From NCBI GenBank assembly GCA_013152045.1, contig JAADGZ010000125.1, positions 1-9,157 on the forward strand: DNA of 9,157 nt. The letters run 5' to 3'. The notes under the pieces were generated by a model that saw only the letters and a program-made list of their open reading frames with translations, was not told where the DNA came from and searched no databases. The translations under genes were made by a program, and so were the position numbers. The stretch comes from Gammaproteobacteria bacterium (lineage in GTDB: Bacteria; Pseudomonadota; Gammaproteobacteria; UBA6429; Thiohalophilaceae). How positions within the stretch are numbered: the stretch's first letter is position 1; every line of letters starts with the position of its first letter. Positions 1 through 5,604 of this stretch are shown here, piece after piece.

Positions 1-67
1 GATCATTACCGCCCTGCTAGGCATCCCGCTGTTTCTCTATTTATTGCAGAAAGGTCAACGCCGCTAA
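1..67 (+). CDS. C-terminal end of an ABC transporter permease, FecCD/BtuC type (5' truncated)
   Basis: Only the last 21 codons lie in the window, read in the frame beginning at base 2 and ending with TAA at 65-67. The peptide IITALLGIPLFLYLLQKGQRR has a hydrophobic stretch with Gly-Ile-Pro and a basic tail. This matches the usual end of FecCD-family permeases, whose last transmembrane helix is followed by a short basic cytoplasmic tail. The stop codon overlaps the start of the next gene by one base (TAATG), so the two are probably translationally coupled subunits of one importer. Given the B12 genes nearby it is probably BtuC, the inner-membrane channel for cobalamin. With so few residues visible, an iron-siderophore permease cannot be excluded. 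Confidence 0.65.
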   Translation, partial: IITALLGIPLFLYLLQKGQRR

Positions 68-843
68 TGGCCGGTCCGTCCCTGCTGCGTTGTGAAAACC
101 TATCGATCGAAGCCGGTGATCGCTGCTTGATCGATAATCTGGATCTGGATATTCAGTATGGACAACGCTGGGCGGTGCTGGGAATGAACGGTGCGGGCAA
201 GACCACCCTGTTACAAACTCTGGCCGGTTTGTTGCCTGCTCAGCAGGGCCAAATCTATCTCAACGATCAGCCACTGCAACAGAAGTCACGCCGCGAAATT
301 GCCCTGAAGCTGGGGCTGCTGTTTCAGGATCAGCACGAATTGTTCCCGGGCACAGTCATGGAAACCGTTCTCACCGGTCGCCACCCCCATCTTCGCGCCT
401 GGCAATGGGAATCAGCCGACGATAAGGACAAGGCCCGTGAGCTGCTGGCCGCCGTTGACCTGGATCACTACGAACAACGACAGGTGACCACCCTGTCCGG
501 TGGTGAACGCCGCCGCCTGGGTATTGCCACCGTACTATTGCAGGATCCGGATCTGCTACTGCTGGACGAACCGGTCAATCATCTTGACCTGCACCACCAG
601 CAAACCATTCTGCAGCTATTGAACTCAACGGTTCAGAAAAAAAATAAAGCCCTGCTCATGGTGATGCATGACATCAACCTCAGCGCACACTACTGCGACC
701 ATGCGCTGATGATTTTTAAGGATGGAAAAACCTGCCAGGGACGCGCGGTCGAGCTATTGCAGGAAGATATTCTGAGTGAGCTTTATCAGCACCGGATTCG
801 TAAATTGAACCATAAAGGGCATACATACTTTATCAGCATATAG
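67..843 (+). CDS. btuD: ABC transporter ATP-binding protein, probable cobalamin importer ATPase BtuD
   Basis: This 258-residue protein is a complete ABC ATPase that would power an inner-membrane importer. Motifs appear in normal order: Walker A GMNGAGKTT (39-47), Q-loop Gln87 in LLFQDQ, signature LSGGERRR (143-150), Walker B LLLLDEP (163-169), D-loop NHLD (171-174) and switch His201 in VMHD. Length and motifs fit the FecE/BtuD group that serves FecCD-type permeases for B12, heme or siderophores. The start overlaps the stop of the permease gene by one base, which supports the assigned ATG and coupling. B12 as substrate is inferred from the riboswitch, btuB and adenosyltransferase further on; those are separated from it by a divergent gene, so a siderophore importer remains possible. 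No U-rich terminator follows, only REP-type hairpins. Confidence 0.8.
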   Translation: MAGPSLLRCENLSIEAGDRCLIDNLDLDIQYGQRWAVLGMNGAGKTTLLQTLAGLLPAQQGQIYLNDQPLQQKSRREIALKLGLLFQDQHELFPGTVMETVLTGRHPHLRAWQWESADDKDKARELLAAVDLDHYEQRQVTTLSGGERRRLGIATVLLQDPDLLLLDEPVNHLDLHHQQTILQLLNSTVQKKNKALLMVMHDINLSAHYCDHALMIFKDGKTCQGRAVELLQEDILSELYQHRIRKLNHKGHTYFISI

Positions 844-866
844 CGATGCGTTGGCTGGGATTTCTG

Positions 867-890
867 GTTCCCACGCTCCTGCGTGGGAAC
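867..890. repeat. REP-type palindrome, copy 1
   Basis: A perfect hairpin: GTTCCCACGC, loop TCCT, then GCGTGGGAAC. It lies 24 bases after the btuD-like stop codon. The same stem recurs at 8979-9002 and 9038-9060. The flank GCGTGGGAACGAGAGACTG (881-899) is also found in inverted orientation at the 8979 copy, so the conserved unit is longer than the stem. It may stabilise or end the upstream mRNA, but no U-tract follows. Confidence 0.85.
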
Positions 891-898
891 GAGAGACT

Positions 899-980
899 GT
901 AGGTTGGCGCTAAGCGATAGCGAAGCCCAACAACATACCGCACACAATGTTGGGCTTCGCGTTGCTCAGCGCCAACCTAC
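899..980. repeat. Large imperfect inverted repeat (intergenic palindromic element)
   Basis: The left arm (899-932, starting GTAGGTTGGCGC) and right arm (948-980, ending GCGCCAACCTAC) are reverse complements except for a few positions in the middle, with a 15-base loop. The outer 13 bases and the AGCGAAGCCCAACA-like inner block pair almost perfectly. Similar GTAGGTTGG...AAGCCCAACA units are, from general knowledge, frequent between genes in beta- and gammaproteobacteria. No coding capacity is visible, so it is a REP/MITE-like element rather than an insertion sequence. In RNA it would form a long hairpin on either strand between the convergent btuD and parA genes. Confidence 0.8.
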
Positions 981-1022
981 GCCACCAGCCACTAGCCACC
1001 AGCCACCAGCCACTAGCCACTT
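981..1022. repeat. Heptanucleotide tandem repeat, six copies of GCCACYA
   Basis: Six consecutive 7-base units: GCCACCA, GCCACTA, GCCACCA, GCCACCA, GCCACTA, and a last degenerate GCCACTT. It directly abuts the right arm of the inverted repeat and ends five bases before the parA stop codon. Copy number of such short repeats is often variable between strains. Confidence 0.85.
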
Positions 1023-1027
1023 ATATT

Positions 1028-1729
1028 TTAAGGCACATGCCGCTGCTGGGCGGCTATCATCGCCCGATTATCTTCCAGCCAAACCATGATCTGCTGCCAC
1101 TGCTGGCGATCCTTTTCGGCACGCTTGTCCCATAACTCATGTACGCCAATACCCCGCTCTGCCGCATGCACATAATGCTGGGTATCGCGCAGGCTGGCAA
1201 TAAAGGGCAGTTTCAGGCTAGCGAGAAATTTTTCCAGCGACTGGTAAACCCGTGTGTTTTTGCGCATGCGATTCGCCAGCACGCCCACACGCACACCGTG
1301 GCTACGTATTTTTCCGACTAGCAACAGATCTTTAATAAACGTAGTTGCCGCGTGGATATCAATCGGTGAAGGCAAGACTGGAATAAGCAACACATCGACC
1401 TGACAAACAAAGTCCACCAGTGCCTGTCCGTTGATACCGGCAGGTGCATCGATGACCACCCGTTCAGTGCTATGCGGCAGGCGTAACTGGAAAGCCCGGG
1501 TCTGCGCAGAGCCCGGTTGACGATGTGCCTGTACACCGAATATTTTTTTATTATCCTGTGGCCGCAGGCTCAGCCAACGCATACTGGAACCCTGAGGATC
1601 ATAATCCATCAGCGCAGTGACAAATCCCTGTTGTGCATACAGGCTAGCCAGGTTGGTAGCAATCGTGGTTTTACCACAGCCACCTTTTGAATTGAGAACA
1701 ATAATTTTTTGCATGTTTCTATCGAACAT
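1028..1729 (-). CDS. ParA/MinD-family P-loop ATPase (orphan)
   Basis: The 233-residue protein has a deviant Walker A, KGGCGKTT (15-22), with the signature lysine Lys15 typical of the ParA/MinD/Soj group. It also has a switch I-type motif DYDPQGSS (42-49) and a Walker B region VVIDAPAG (91-98). NRMRKNTR (153-160) fits the nucleotide-base contact region of ParA proteins. There is no N-terminal DNA-binding domain, so it resembles small ParA proteins that position chromosomes, plasmids or protein complexes. No parB-like partner is in the window, and the cargo is unknown. The ATG at 1729 is preceded by AAGGG four bases upstream and by an in-frame TGA immediately upstream; Met6 has no ribosome site. 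It is convergent with the btuD-like gene and divergent from btuB; a B12 role is not supported by anything seen. Confidence 0.85.
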   Translation of the reverse strand: MFDRNMQKIIVLNSKGGCGKTTIATNLASLYAQQGFVTALMDYDPQGSSMRWLSLRPQDNKKIFGVQAHRQPGSAQTRAFQLRLPHSTERVVIDAPAGINGQALVDFVCQVDVLLIPVLPSPIDIHAATTFIKDLLLVGKIRSHGVRVGVLANRMRKNTRVYQSLEKFLASLKLPFIASLRDTQHYVHAAERGIGVHELWDKRAEKDRQQWQQIMVWLEDNRAMIAAQQRHVP

Positions 1730-1817
1730 TCATCCCTTGTCTAGCCCGAATCCGTAGATCCAGACAAACCTCCTGTTTTTCAACCGATTTATCGGCCGCA
1801 AATGCCGCGACTCAAGT

Positions 1818-1847
1818 ATATTAAAGTGCGCCAGTCGATAATTTCAA
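1818..1847 (-). promoter_or_regulatory. Candidate promoter of the parA-like gene
   Basis: On the minus strand, TTGAAA (1847-1842) as -35 is followed after 18 bases by TAATAT (1823-1818) as -10, about 90 bases upstream of the start codon. Each box is close to sigma-70 consensus. This is a pattern match only. A 7-bp inverted repeat TCGATAA (1835-1841) / TTATCGA (1865-1871) lies around the -35 box and could be an operator. Confidence 0.4.
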
Positions 1848-1902
1848 CCAATAACCCCTCTTTTTTATCGAAAGCGGCTACCACGCTTCAACAAACACGG
1901 AT

Positions 1903-1931
1903 TTGACAGCGGGACCTGCTGCGCATAAAGT
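1903..1931 (+). promoter_or_regulatory. Candidate sigma-70 promoter for the riboswitch-btuB transcript
   Basis: A perfect -35 TTGACA (1903-1908), a 17-base spacer and a -10 TAAAGT (1926-1931, four of six consensus positions) predict transcription starting near 1938. That is about five bases before the first strand of the riboswitch P1 helix, which is where a riboswitch leader should begin. The independent agreement of promoter and aptamer positions raises confidence. Confidence 0.7.
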
Positions 1932-1942
1932 AGCCCGCCTTA

Positions 1943-2151
1943 GTTTCAGGTGCTTCAATAATATTGAAGTGAAACGGGAAGCCGGTGCGTCTTATCCTTA
2001 ACGATAGCACAATTCCGGCGCTGCCCCCGCAACGGTAAGCAAGTACAAGATGGTCCTTCATGCCACTGTCTGTCAGTAACAGATGGGAAGGCGGATTCAT
2101 CGGAGTCAGATGTAAAAACTCCACTTGTGAGCCCGGAGACCGGCCTGAAAC
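1943..2151 (+). ncRNA. Cobalamin (adenosylcobalamin) riboswitch aptamer
   Basis: The conserved landmarks of the cobalamin riboswitch appear in order. GCCGGTGC (1981-1988) pairs with GCAC (2007-2010) and CCGGC (2015-2019). The near-invariant CTGCCCCCGCAAC follows at 2021-2033, then GCCACTG (2062-2068), GGGAAGGC (2085-2092) and GAGCCCGGAGACCGGCC (2129-2145). A closing P1 helix forms between GTTTCAGG (1943-1950) and CCTGAAAC (2144-2151), 8 bp perfect. A further hairpin CTTCAAT/ATTGAAG (1953-1969) gives P2. It should bind adenosylcobalamin and repress the downstream btuB unit. A minus-strand reading frame spans the region but is a by-product. Confidence 0.95.
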
Positions 2152-2158
2152 CTTCACT

Positions 2159-2188
2159 GTGTTGCGGAGGGCAAACACGGGCCGGTCT
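2159..2188 (+). promoter_or_regulatory. Candidate riboswitch expression platform with alternative helix
   Basis: Just after the aptamer, GTGTTGC (2159-2165) and GCAAACAC (2171-2178, one bulged A) form a hairpin with loop GGAGG, in the position of the P13 hairpin whose loop kisses L5 in this family. Next, GGCCGGTCT (2180-2188) is perfectly complementary to AGACCGGCC (2137-2145), which overlaps the 3' strand of P1. The two pairings are mutually exclusive, as expected for a switch. No U-tract follows, so an intrinsic terminator is not evident. Control by Rho or by access to the btuB ribosome site 60 bases on is inferred. Confidence 0.5.
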
Positions 2189-2259
2189 TACTGCGCCCAG
2201 TGGATTCCTCTACACACGTGTCATTCTATACGCGGGTGAGCGTTTACCGAGGAACCATA

Positions 2260-4110
2260 ATGAAAAACACCTGTTCAGCAACGAATCCGTTGCGCGCTTT
2301 TTTTAATACTATTATCGCCACAGCACTACTATCACTGCCACTGCTCTCACCGCCCCTGCAGGCGCAAGAACTGAATGCCGTGATCGTCACCGCCACACGC
2401 ACCGCCGAAACCGTTGACGATTCCCTGGCCTCAGTCAGCGTGATTACCCGGGCCGATATCGAACAGAGTCAGGCTACCGACGTGATCGACCTGTTGCGTC
2501 TGCAGTCCGGCATCGATATCGCTCGCAATGGCGGTCCCGGTGCCAGTACCAGTCTGTTCATGCGCGGTACCAACTCCAATCAGACTTTGGTTTTAATCGA
2601 TGGTGTACGTGCCAGTTCGGCCACCACCGGCACCTTTGCCTGGCAGCACCTGAATACCAGTGATATCGAACGAATTGAAATCGTACGCGGCCCACGGGCG
2701 GCACAATATGGCTCGGATGCTATTGGCGGTGTGATTCAGATTTTCACCCGTAACAACAAAACCGCCAGCCTGCGCATCATGGGCGGCTCGTACAAAACCG
2801 ATCTGCTTGAAGCCGGCATCGGTGGTGGAGATAAAATCAAATATAGCCTCAATGCCACCGGCAGAAGTAGCGAAGGCTTTTCCCGCACCAAGAAGAAAAG
2901 CAGTTCCTACAATTCCGATAAGGATGGCTATCGCAACCAAAGCCTCAGCGGCAATATTCTGTTTCCACTAGCCGCTAAAACCAGCCTGAAAATCAGCGGC
3001 TGGTACAGCAAAAGCAACGTTGAATACGACCCCTATGGCGGTGGCTATGGCGTCAGCGATAATAGCAACGGCACCCTGGACCTGCGCCTGAAGACCCAAA
3101 CCACCTCCATCTGGAGCCAAACCCTGAGCGCGGGTCTGGCCACCGATGACAGCAAAAATACCAGCTCATCTATTTCGAGAATAAAAAGCGAACGCCTGAT
3201 GGCCGACTGGCAGCATGATCTGATACTGAATCAGAACAACCTGCTGAGTCTTGGACTGAGCACCTATACCGACCGGGCCAGCAATGTCTCGATCAGCGGC
3301 AGCAGTAGTCGCTTTAATCAGTCCATTACCGATAATGCCGCCTTCGCTATTTTTCAGAGCCGTGTTAGCGGCAATGACATTTCATTGAGTGCACGGCTCG
3401 ATAATCATCAGCTCTTTGGCAGCAACAACACCGGACAAATTGCCTGGGCACGCGATGTATCAGGCAAGCTGCGATTACTAGCTTCCTACGGCTCGGCCTT
3501 TCGCGCACCCACCATCAATGAACTCTACTATCCCAATTACGGCAATTCGAACCTGAATCCAGAAAAATCAACCACCACTGAGCTGGGACTACGCTATCAG
3601 CCGACCCCGCAACAGCAGCTGCGCATCAATGCCTATCACACTCGTATCCGCGATATGATCCAGAGTGTAGCCGTCGCCCTTTACACCTATGAGGCCACCA
3701 ATATTGGCAATGCGCAGATTGATGGACTGGAGGTTGAACACGATCTGAACCTCAACGCCTGGACTCTGCTCAGCCGCCTCACGCTACAAAAAGCCATTGA
3801 TACCAGCGACAAATCTGACTTGCTGCGCCGTCCACGACAGAAATTATCCATGCAACTACGCCGTCATTTGAATAAAAATGGCAGCATCAGTGCGGAATGG
3901 ATTTATGCCTCGCAGCGCAAAGACTACGGTAACGTCAACCTCGACGCCTACAGCCTGGTCAATCTATCCGCCCGTTACCGGGTGCGCAAGGGCACCTGGC
4001 TTGAAGCCCGGCTGGAAAATCTGTTTGCTGCCGACTACCAGCTGGTGAAAAACTACAACACACCGGGACGTTCCCTTTATGTTGGCATCCGCTATGTGCC
4101 TGCAAAATAG
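2260..4110 (+). CDS. btuB: TonB-dependent outer-membrane cobalamin receptor BtuB
   Basis: The 616-residue protein imports cobalamin across the outer membrane, driven by TonB. It starts at ATG 2260, five bases after GAGGAA (2249-2254); an in-frame GTG at 2200 has no ribosome site and would place non-signal residues in front. A signal peptide (1-35) ends LQA/QE. A TonB box-like LNAVIVTA (38-45) follows, then the plug domain to about residue 165 with RGTNSNQTLVLIDGVR (102-117) and VRGPRAAQYGSDAIGGVIQI (142-161). The rest is an antiparallel beta-barrel rich in alternating polar and aromatic residues, ending LYVGIRYVPAK. The length is like E. coli BtuB (614). B12 specificity is supported by the riboswitch immediately upstream. 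The end has a small PAK tail after the last aromatic strand instead of the usual terminal Phe/Tyr/Trp. Confidence 0.93.
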   Translation: MKNTCSATNPLRAFFNTIIATALLSLPLLSPPLQAQELNAVIVTATRTAETVDDSLASVSVITRADIEQSQATDVIDLLRLQSGIDIARNGGPGASTSLFMRGTNSNQTLVLIDGVRASSATTGTFAWQHLNTSDIERIEIVRGPRAAQYGSDAIGGVIQIFTRNNKTASLRIMGGSYKTDLLEAGIGGGDKIKYSLNATGRSSEGFSRTKKKSSSYNSDKDGYRNQSLSGNILFPLAAKTSLKISGWYSKSNVEYDPYGGGYGVSDNSNGTLDLRLKTQTTSIWSQTLSAGLATDDSKNTSSSISRIKSERLMADWQHDLILNQNNLLSLGLSTYTDRASNVSISGSSSRFNQSITDNAAFAIFQSRVSGNDISLSARLDNHQLFGSNNTGQIAWARDVSGKLRLLASYGSAFRAPTINELYYPNYGNSNLNPEKSTTTELGLRYQPTPQQQLRINAYHTRIRDMIQSVAVALYTYEATNIGNAQIDGLEVEHDLNLNAWTLLSRLTLQKAIDTSDKSDLLRRPRQKLSMQLRRHLNKNGSISAEWIYASQRKDYGNVNLDAYSLVNLSARYRVRKGTWLEARLENLFAADYQLVKNYNTPGRSLYVGIRYVPAK

Positions 4111-4122
4111 CGCCATTCAACG

Positions 4123-4644
4123 ATGAACGCTCACAGCCATGCCAGGCTGTGGGCGGCTAGCCACAGGCACCAACTGGCAAGCACTTCTGCGCATAGCCCA
4201 CTGGCACTCATGCTGGGGCTATCCCTGAGCATTCATCTGCTGGGGCTGGCAACATGGTACAGCTTACAACCACCAGCAACCCGGCCCACCTTACCGCTTG
4301 CTGATCTGGCGATTCATCTACAATACAGCCCGGCCAAAACAACATTGGAAACGCCTCATCCCGTTTTAAAGCTGGCAACAACAGCTGTTTCCAAGCCCGT
4401 TCCCAGCCCTGCTCGCATGAGGACAAAGCCCGCTAAAGCCCGGCAAAGCATCGTTAAACCAAAGGCCACCGCTAAAATAACGCAAATAAAACTCGCGAAA
4501 ACGGCAGGGGCTAAAAAAGCAACCGCAATCCACCATCTGTCCCCCACACCATCTGTCCCCCACAATCCACCGCGAACTTGTGAAAAAGACCACTTCACGA
4601 ATCAACCTGAGCCAGGTCATCAGCCGCCTGCAGCAGGATCTTAA
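4123..4644 (+). CDS. TonB N-terminal fragment: membrane anchor and linker
   Basis: The 173-residue product has a transmembrane segment at about 27-47 containing SLSIH. Its Ser34 and His38 have the same S-x3-H spacing as the functional Ser16 and His20 of E. coli TonB. A periplasmic linker rich in Ala, Pro, Thr and Lys follows to about 137, then an out-of-frame tail (about 138-173) with no family resemblance, ending at the TAA at 4642-4644. The ribosome site is poor at ATG 4123; a start at 4210 would leave almost no cytoplasmic segment. As read, the protein would lack the domain that contacts BtuB and so should not energise transport. Confidence 0.6.
   Translation: MNAHSHARLWAASHRHQLASTSAHSPLALMLGLSLSIHLLGLATWYSLQPPATRPTLPLADLAIHLQYSPAKTTLETPHPVLKLATTAVSKPVPSPARMRTKPAKARQSIVKPKATAKITQIKLAKTAGAKKATAIHHLSPTPSVPHNPPRTCEKDHFTNQPEPGHQPPAAGS
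4531..4562 (+). repeat. Two perfect tandem copies of a 16-bp unit inside tonB
   Basis: CACCATCTGTCCCCCA occurs twice without spacer. Each unit ends in a run of five C. Loss of one copy by slippage would restore the tonB reading frame; gain of one would move it to the third frame. Confidence 0.95.
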
Positions 4645-4897
4645 ACAGTATTTTTACTATCCCCGCCTGGCACGACGAAAAAATATTCAGGGCGCTGTAA
4701 TTCTCGGCTTTGCTATCAACCGGCTGGGGGAAATAAACAATATCCGCATTGTTAAAAGCTCTGGCTTTGCCGTTCTCGATATCGCCGCCGAAGATGCTCT
4801 GCGACAACTGGATCAACTACACTGGGAGCAAGGTTACTTGCAGCGCAATAACCAGCATATTGAGCTACCCGTTATCTACCAACTAACTGAGAGTTAA
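4580..4897 (+). CDS. TonB C-terminal domain fragment
   Basis: This 105-residue frame, opening at a GTG, encodes a typical TonB_C domain: YYPRLARRKNIQGAVILGF, then INRLGEINNIRIVKSSGFAVLDIAAEDALRQL. The YP-x-A-x(n)-G-x-V-x-L-x-F and SSG-x-x-x-LD-x-A-A patterns are those of TonB family members. No ribosome-binding site precedes the GTG and there is no signal or membrane segment, so independent expression would give a cytoplasmic domain with no plausible role. It is best read as the second half of the split tonB gene. Its sequence is well preserved with no further stops, so the split is either recent or reversible. Confidence 0.7.
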   Translation: MKKTTSRINLSQVISRLQQDLKQYFYYPRLARRKNIQGAVILGFAINRLGEINNIRIVKSSGFAVLDIAAEDALRQLDQLHWEQGYLQRNNQHIELPVIYQLTES

Positions 4898-4901
4898 AAC
4901 T

Positions 4902-5456
4902 ATGGGCCATCGTTTATCAAAAATTTATACCCGTACTGGCGACAAAGGCGAAACCGGCCTCGGAGATGGTAGCCGGGTTTATAAAGACAGCATCCGTATT
5001 GAAGCCATTGGTACGCTGGATGAACTCAACAGCACCATCGGCATGGTACTCGCACACGAACTGCCAGAAACTATTCGCACCTGCTTTGAGAGCATTCAAC
5101 ACGATCTGTTTGATCTGGGGGGGGAATTCAGTATACCGGGTTATGAGACCATGCAGGATAGTGACGTTAGTCGACTGGAGAGCCAACTTGATGAACTCAA
5201 TACTGATCTGCCAGCCTTGAAAGAATTTATTCTGCCTGCGGGGGGACACGCTACCTCGCACTGCCATCTCGCGCGCACCGTTTGCCGCCGCGCCGAACGC
5301 CGCGCCATTACGCTGGCAAAAGAAGAAAGCATTAACCCTGCGGCGATGGCCTATTTAAATCGTTTATCCGATTTGCTGTTTGTGATTGCCCGCGTACTGG
5401 CACGAGTAGAAAACGGCGGGGAAGTGCTCTGGAATAGAAAAAAAGCAAGAGAGTAA
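4902..5456 (+). CDS. pduO: PduO-type ATP:cob(I)alamin adenosyltransferase
   Basis: The enzyme transfers the adenosyl group from ATP to cob(I)alamin, making coenzyme B12 from imported corrinoid. The 184-residue length suits the single-domain PduO/MMAB family. It has the N-terminal ATP-binding motif YTRTGDKGETGLGDGSRV (9-26), the helix GTLDELNS (37-44), the C-terminal HLARTVCRRAERR (122-134) and YLNRLSDLLFVIAR (151-164), including the conserved arginines around 125-134. The start lies four bases after the tonB stop, with a modest GAGAG (4889-4893) eight bases upstream, so it belongs to the btuB operon and is likely under the same riboswitch. It is not the CobA/BtuR or EutT type, as the P-loop of CobA is absent. 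Database names vary (pduO, cobO, MMAB-like). Confidence 0.93.
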   Translation: MGHRLSKIYTRTGDKGETGLGDGSRVYKDSIRIEAIGTLDELNSTIGMVLAHELPETIRTCFESIQHDLFDLGGEFSIPGYETMQDSDVSRLESQLDELNTDLPALKEFILPAGGHATSHCHLARTVCRRAERRAITLAKEESINPAAMAYLNRLSDLLFVIARVLARVENGGEVLWNRKKARE

Positions 5457-5485
5457 ATAAAACAATGCCTTATCTAATTTAAGCC

Positions 5486-5508
5486 CCCTCTCCCCAATGG
5501 GGAGAGGG
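5486..5508. repeat. Perfect 10-bp stem hairpin downstream of the adenosyltransferase gene
   Basis: CCCTCTCCCC, loop AAT, GGGGAGAGGG. It lies 29 bases after the stop of the B12 operon but is followed by GAGTTAACGA, not by a U-tract, so it is a weak candidate for an intrinsic terminator. CCCTCTCCCC-type palindromes are common as intergenic repeats in proteobacteria. Confidence 0.6.
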
Positions 5509-5543
5509 AGTTAACGAGACAGCCGTGATCATTTTTGTAACTA

Positions 5544-5590
5544 TAAAAAAAGGGGCGAGTAACCAGGATTCCCCTGGCTACTCGCCCCTT
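5544..5590 (-). terminator. Rho-independent terminator of hppA
   Basis: On the minus strand, a stem of 12 bp (AAGGGGCGAGTA with its complement), one mismatch, then 5 bp (CCAGG/CCTGG) closes a 5-base loop. It is followed by seven U residues (A-run 5545-5551 on the plus strand, partly in the stem). It begins 15 bases beyond the hppA stop codon. The plus-strand reading has only TTG after the stem, so it mainly serves hppA, though the hairpin may also slow transcription from the convergent B12 operon. Confidence 0.9.
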
Positions 5591-5604
5591 GTCACAGGTA
5601 CCTG

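Larger units (their letters stand above)
4123..4897 (+). pseudogene. tonB: tonB-like gene split by a +1 frameshift from a 16-bp tandem duplication
   Basis: Two reading frames together make one TonB protein, the inner-membrane energy transducer for BtuB. The first carries the membrane anchor and basic Pro/Ala/Lys linker; the second carries the C-terminal domain that contacts the TonB box. The switch from frame 1 to frame 2 coincides with two perfect adjacent copies of CACCATCTGTCCCCCA (4531-4546 and 4547-4562). Sixteen is one more than a multiple of three, and deleting one copy gives an uninterrupted 252-codon protein (...HHLSPTIHRELVKKTT...), near the usual TonB size. It starts 12 bases after btuB and ends four bases before the adenosyltransferase start, so it is embedded in the riboswitch operon. 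It could be a true loss, a reversible phase-variable switch, or an assembly error. Confidence 0.8.

Noticed and set aside
981..1022. CRISPR-like array
   Set aside because: The units are 7 bases with no spacers, so it is a simple tandem repeat.
844..1135. Short plus-strand reading frames over the repeat cluster
   Set aside because: They are translations of the palindromes and heptamer array or lie opposite parA, with no ribosome sites.
1769..1774. Strong AGGAGG ribosome site on the minus strand upstream of parA
   Set aside because: No usable start codon follows at a suitable distance; the only frame nearby is eight codons from a TTG one base away.
1888..2178. 96-codon minus-strand reading frame across the leader of btuB
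   Set aside because: It lies entirely over the riboswitch, whose conserved bases explain the sequence; the product resembles nothing.
2200..2259. Upstream GTG start for btuB
   Set aside because: No ribosome site precedes it, and ATG 2260 has a good GAGGAA and begins a proper signal peptide.
4540..4580. Programmed +1 ribosomal frameshift at the C-runs of tonB
   Set aside because: No known +1 shift signal or stimulatory structure is evident, and the 16-bp duplication explains the frame change exactly; not excluded experimentally.
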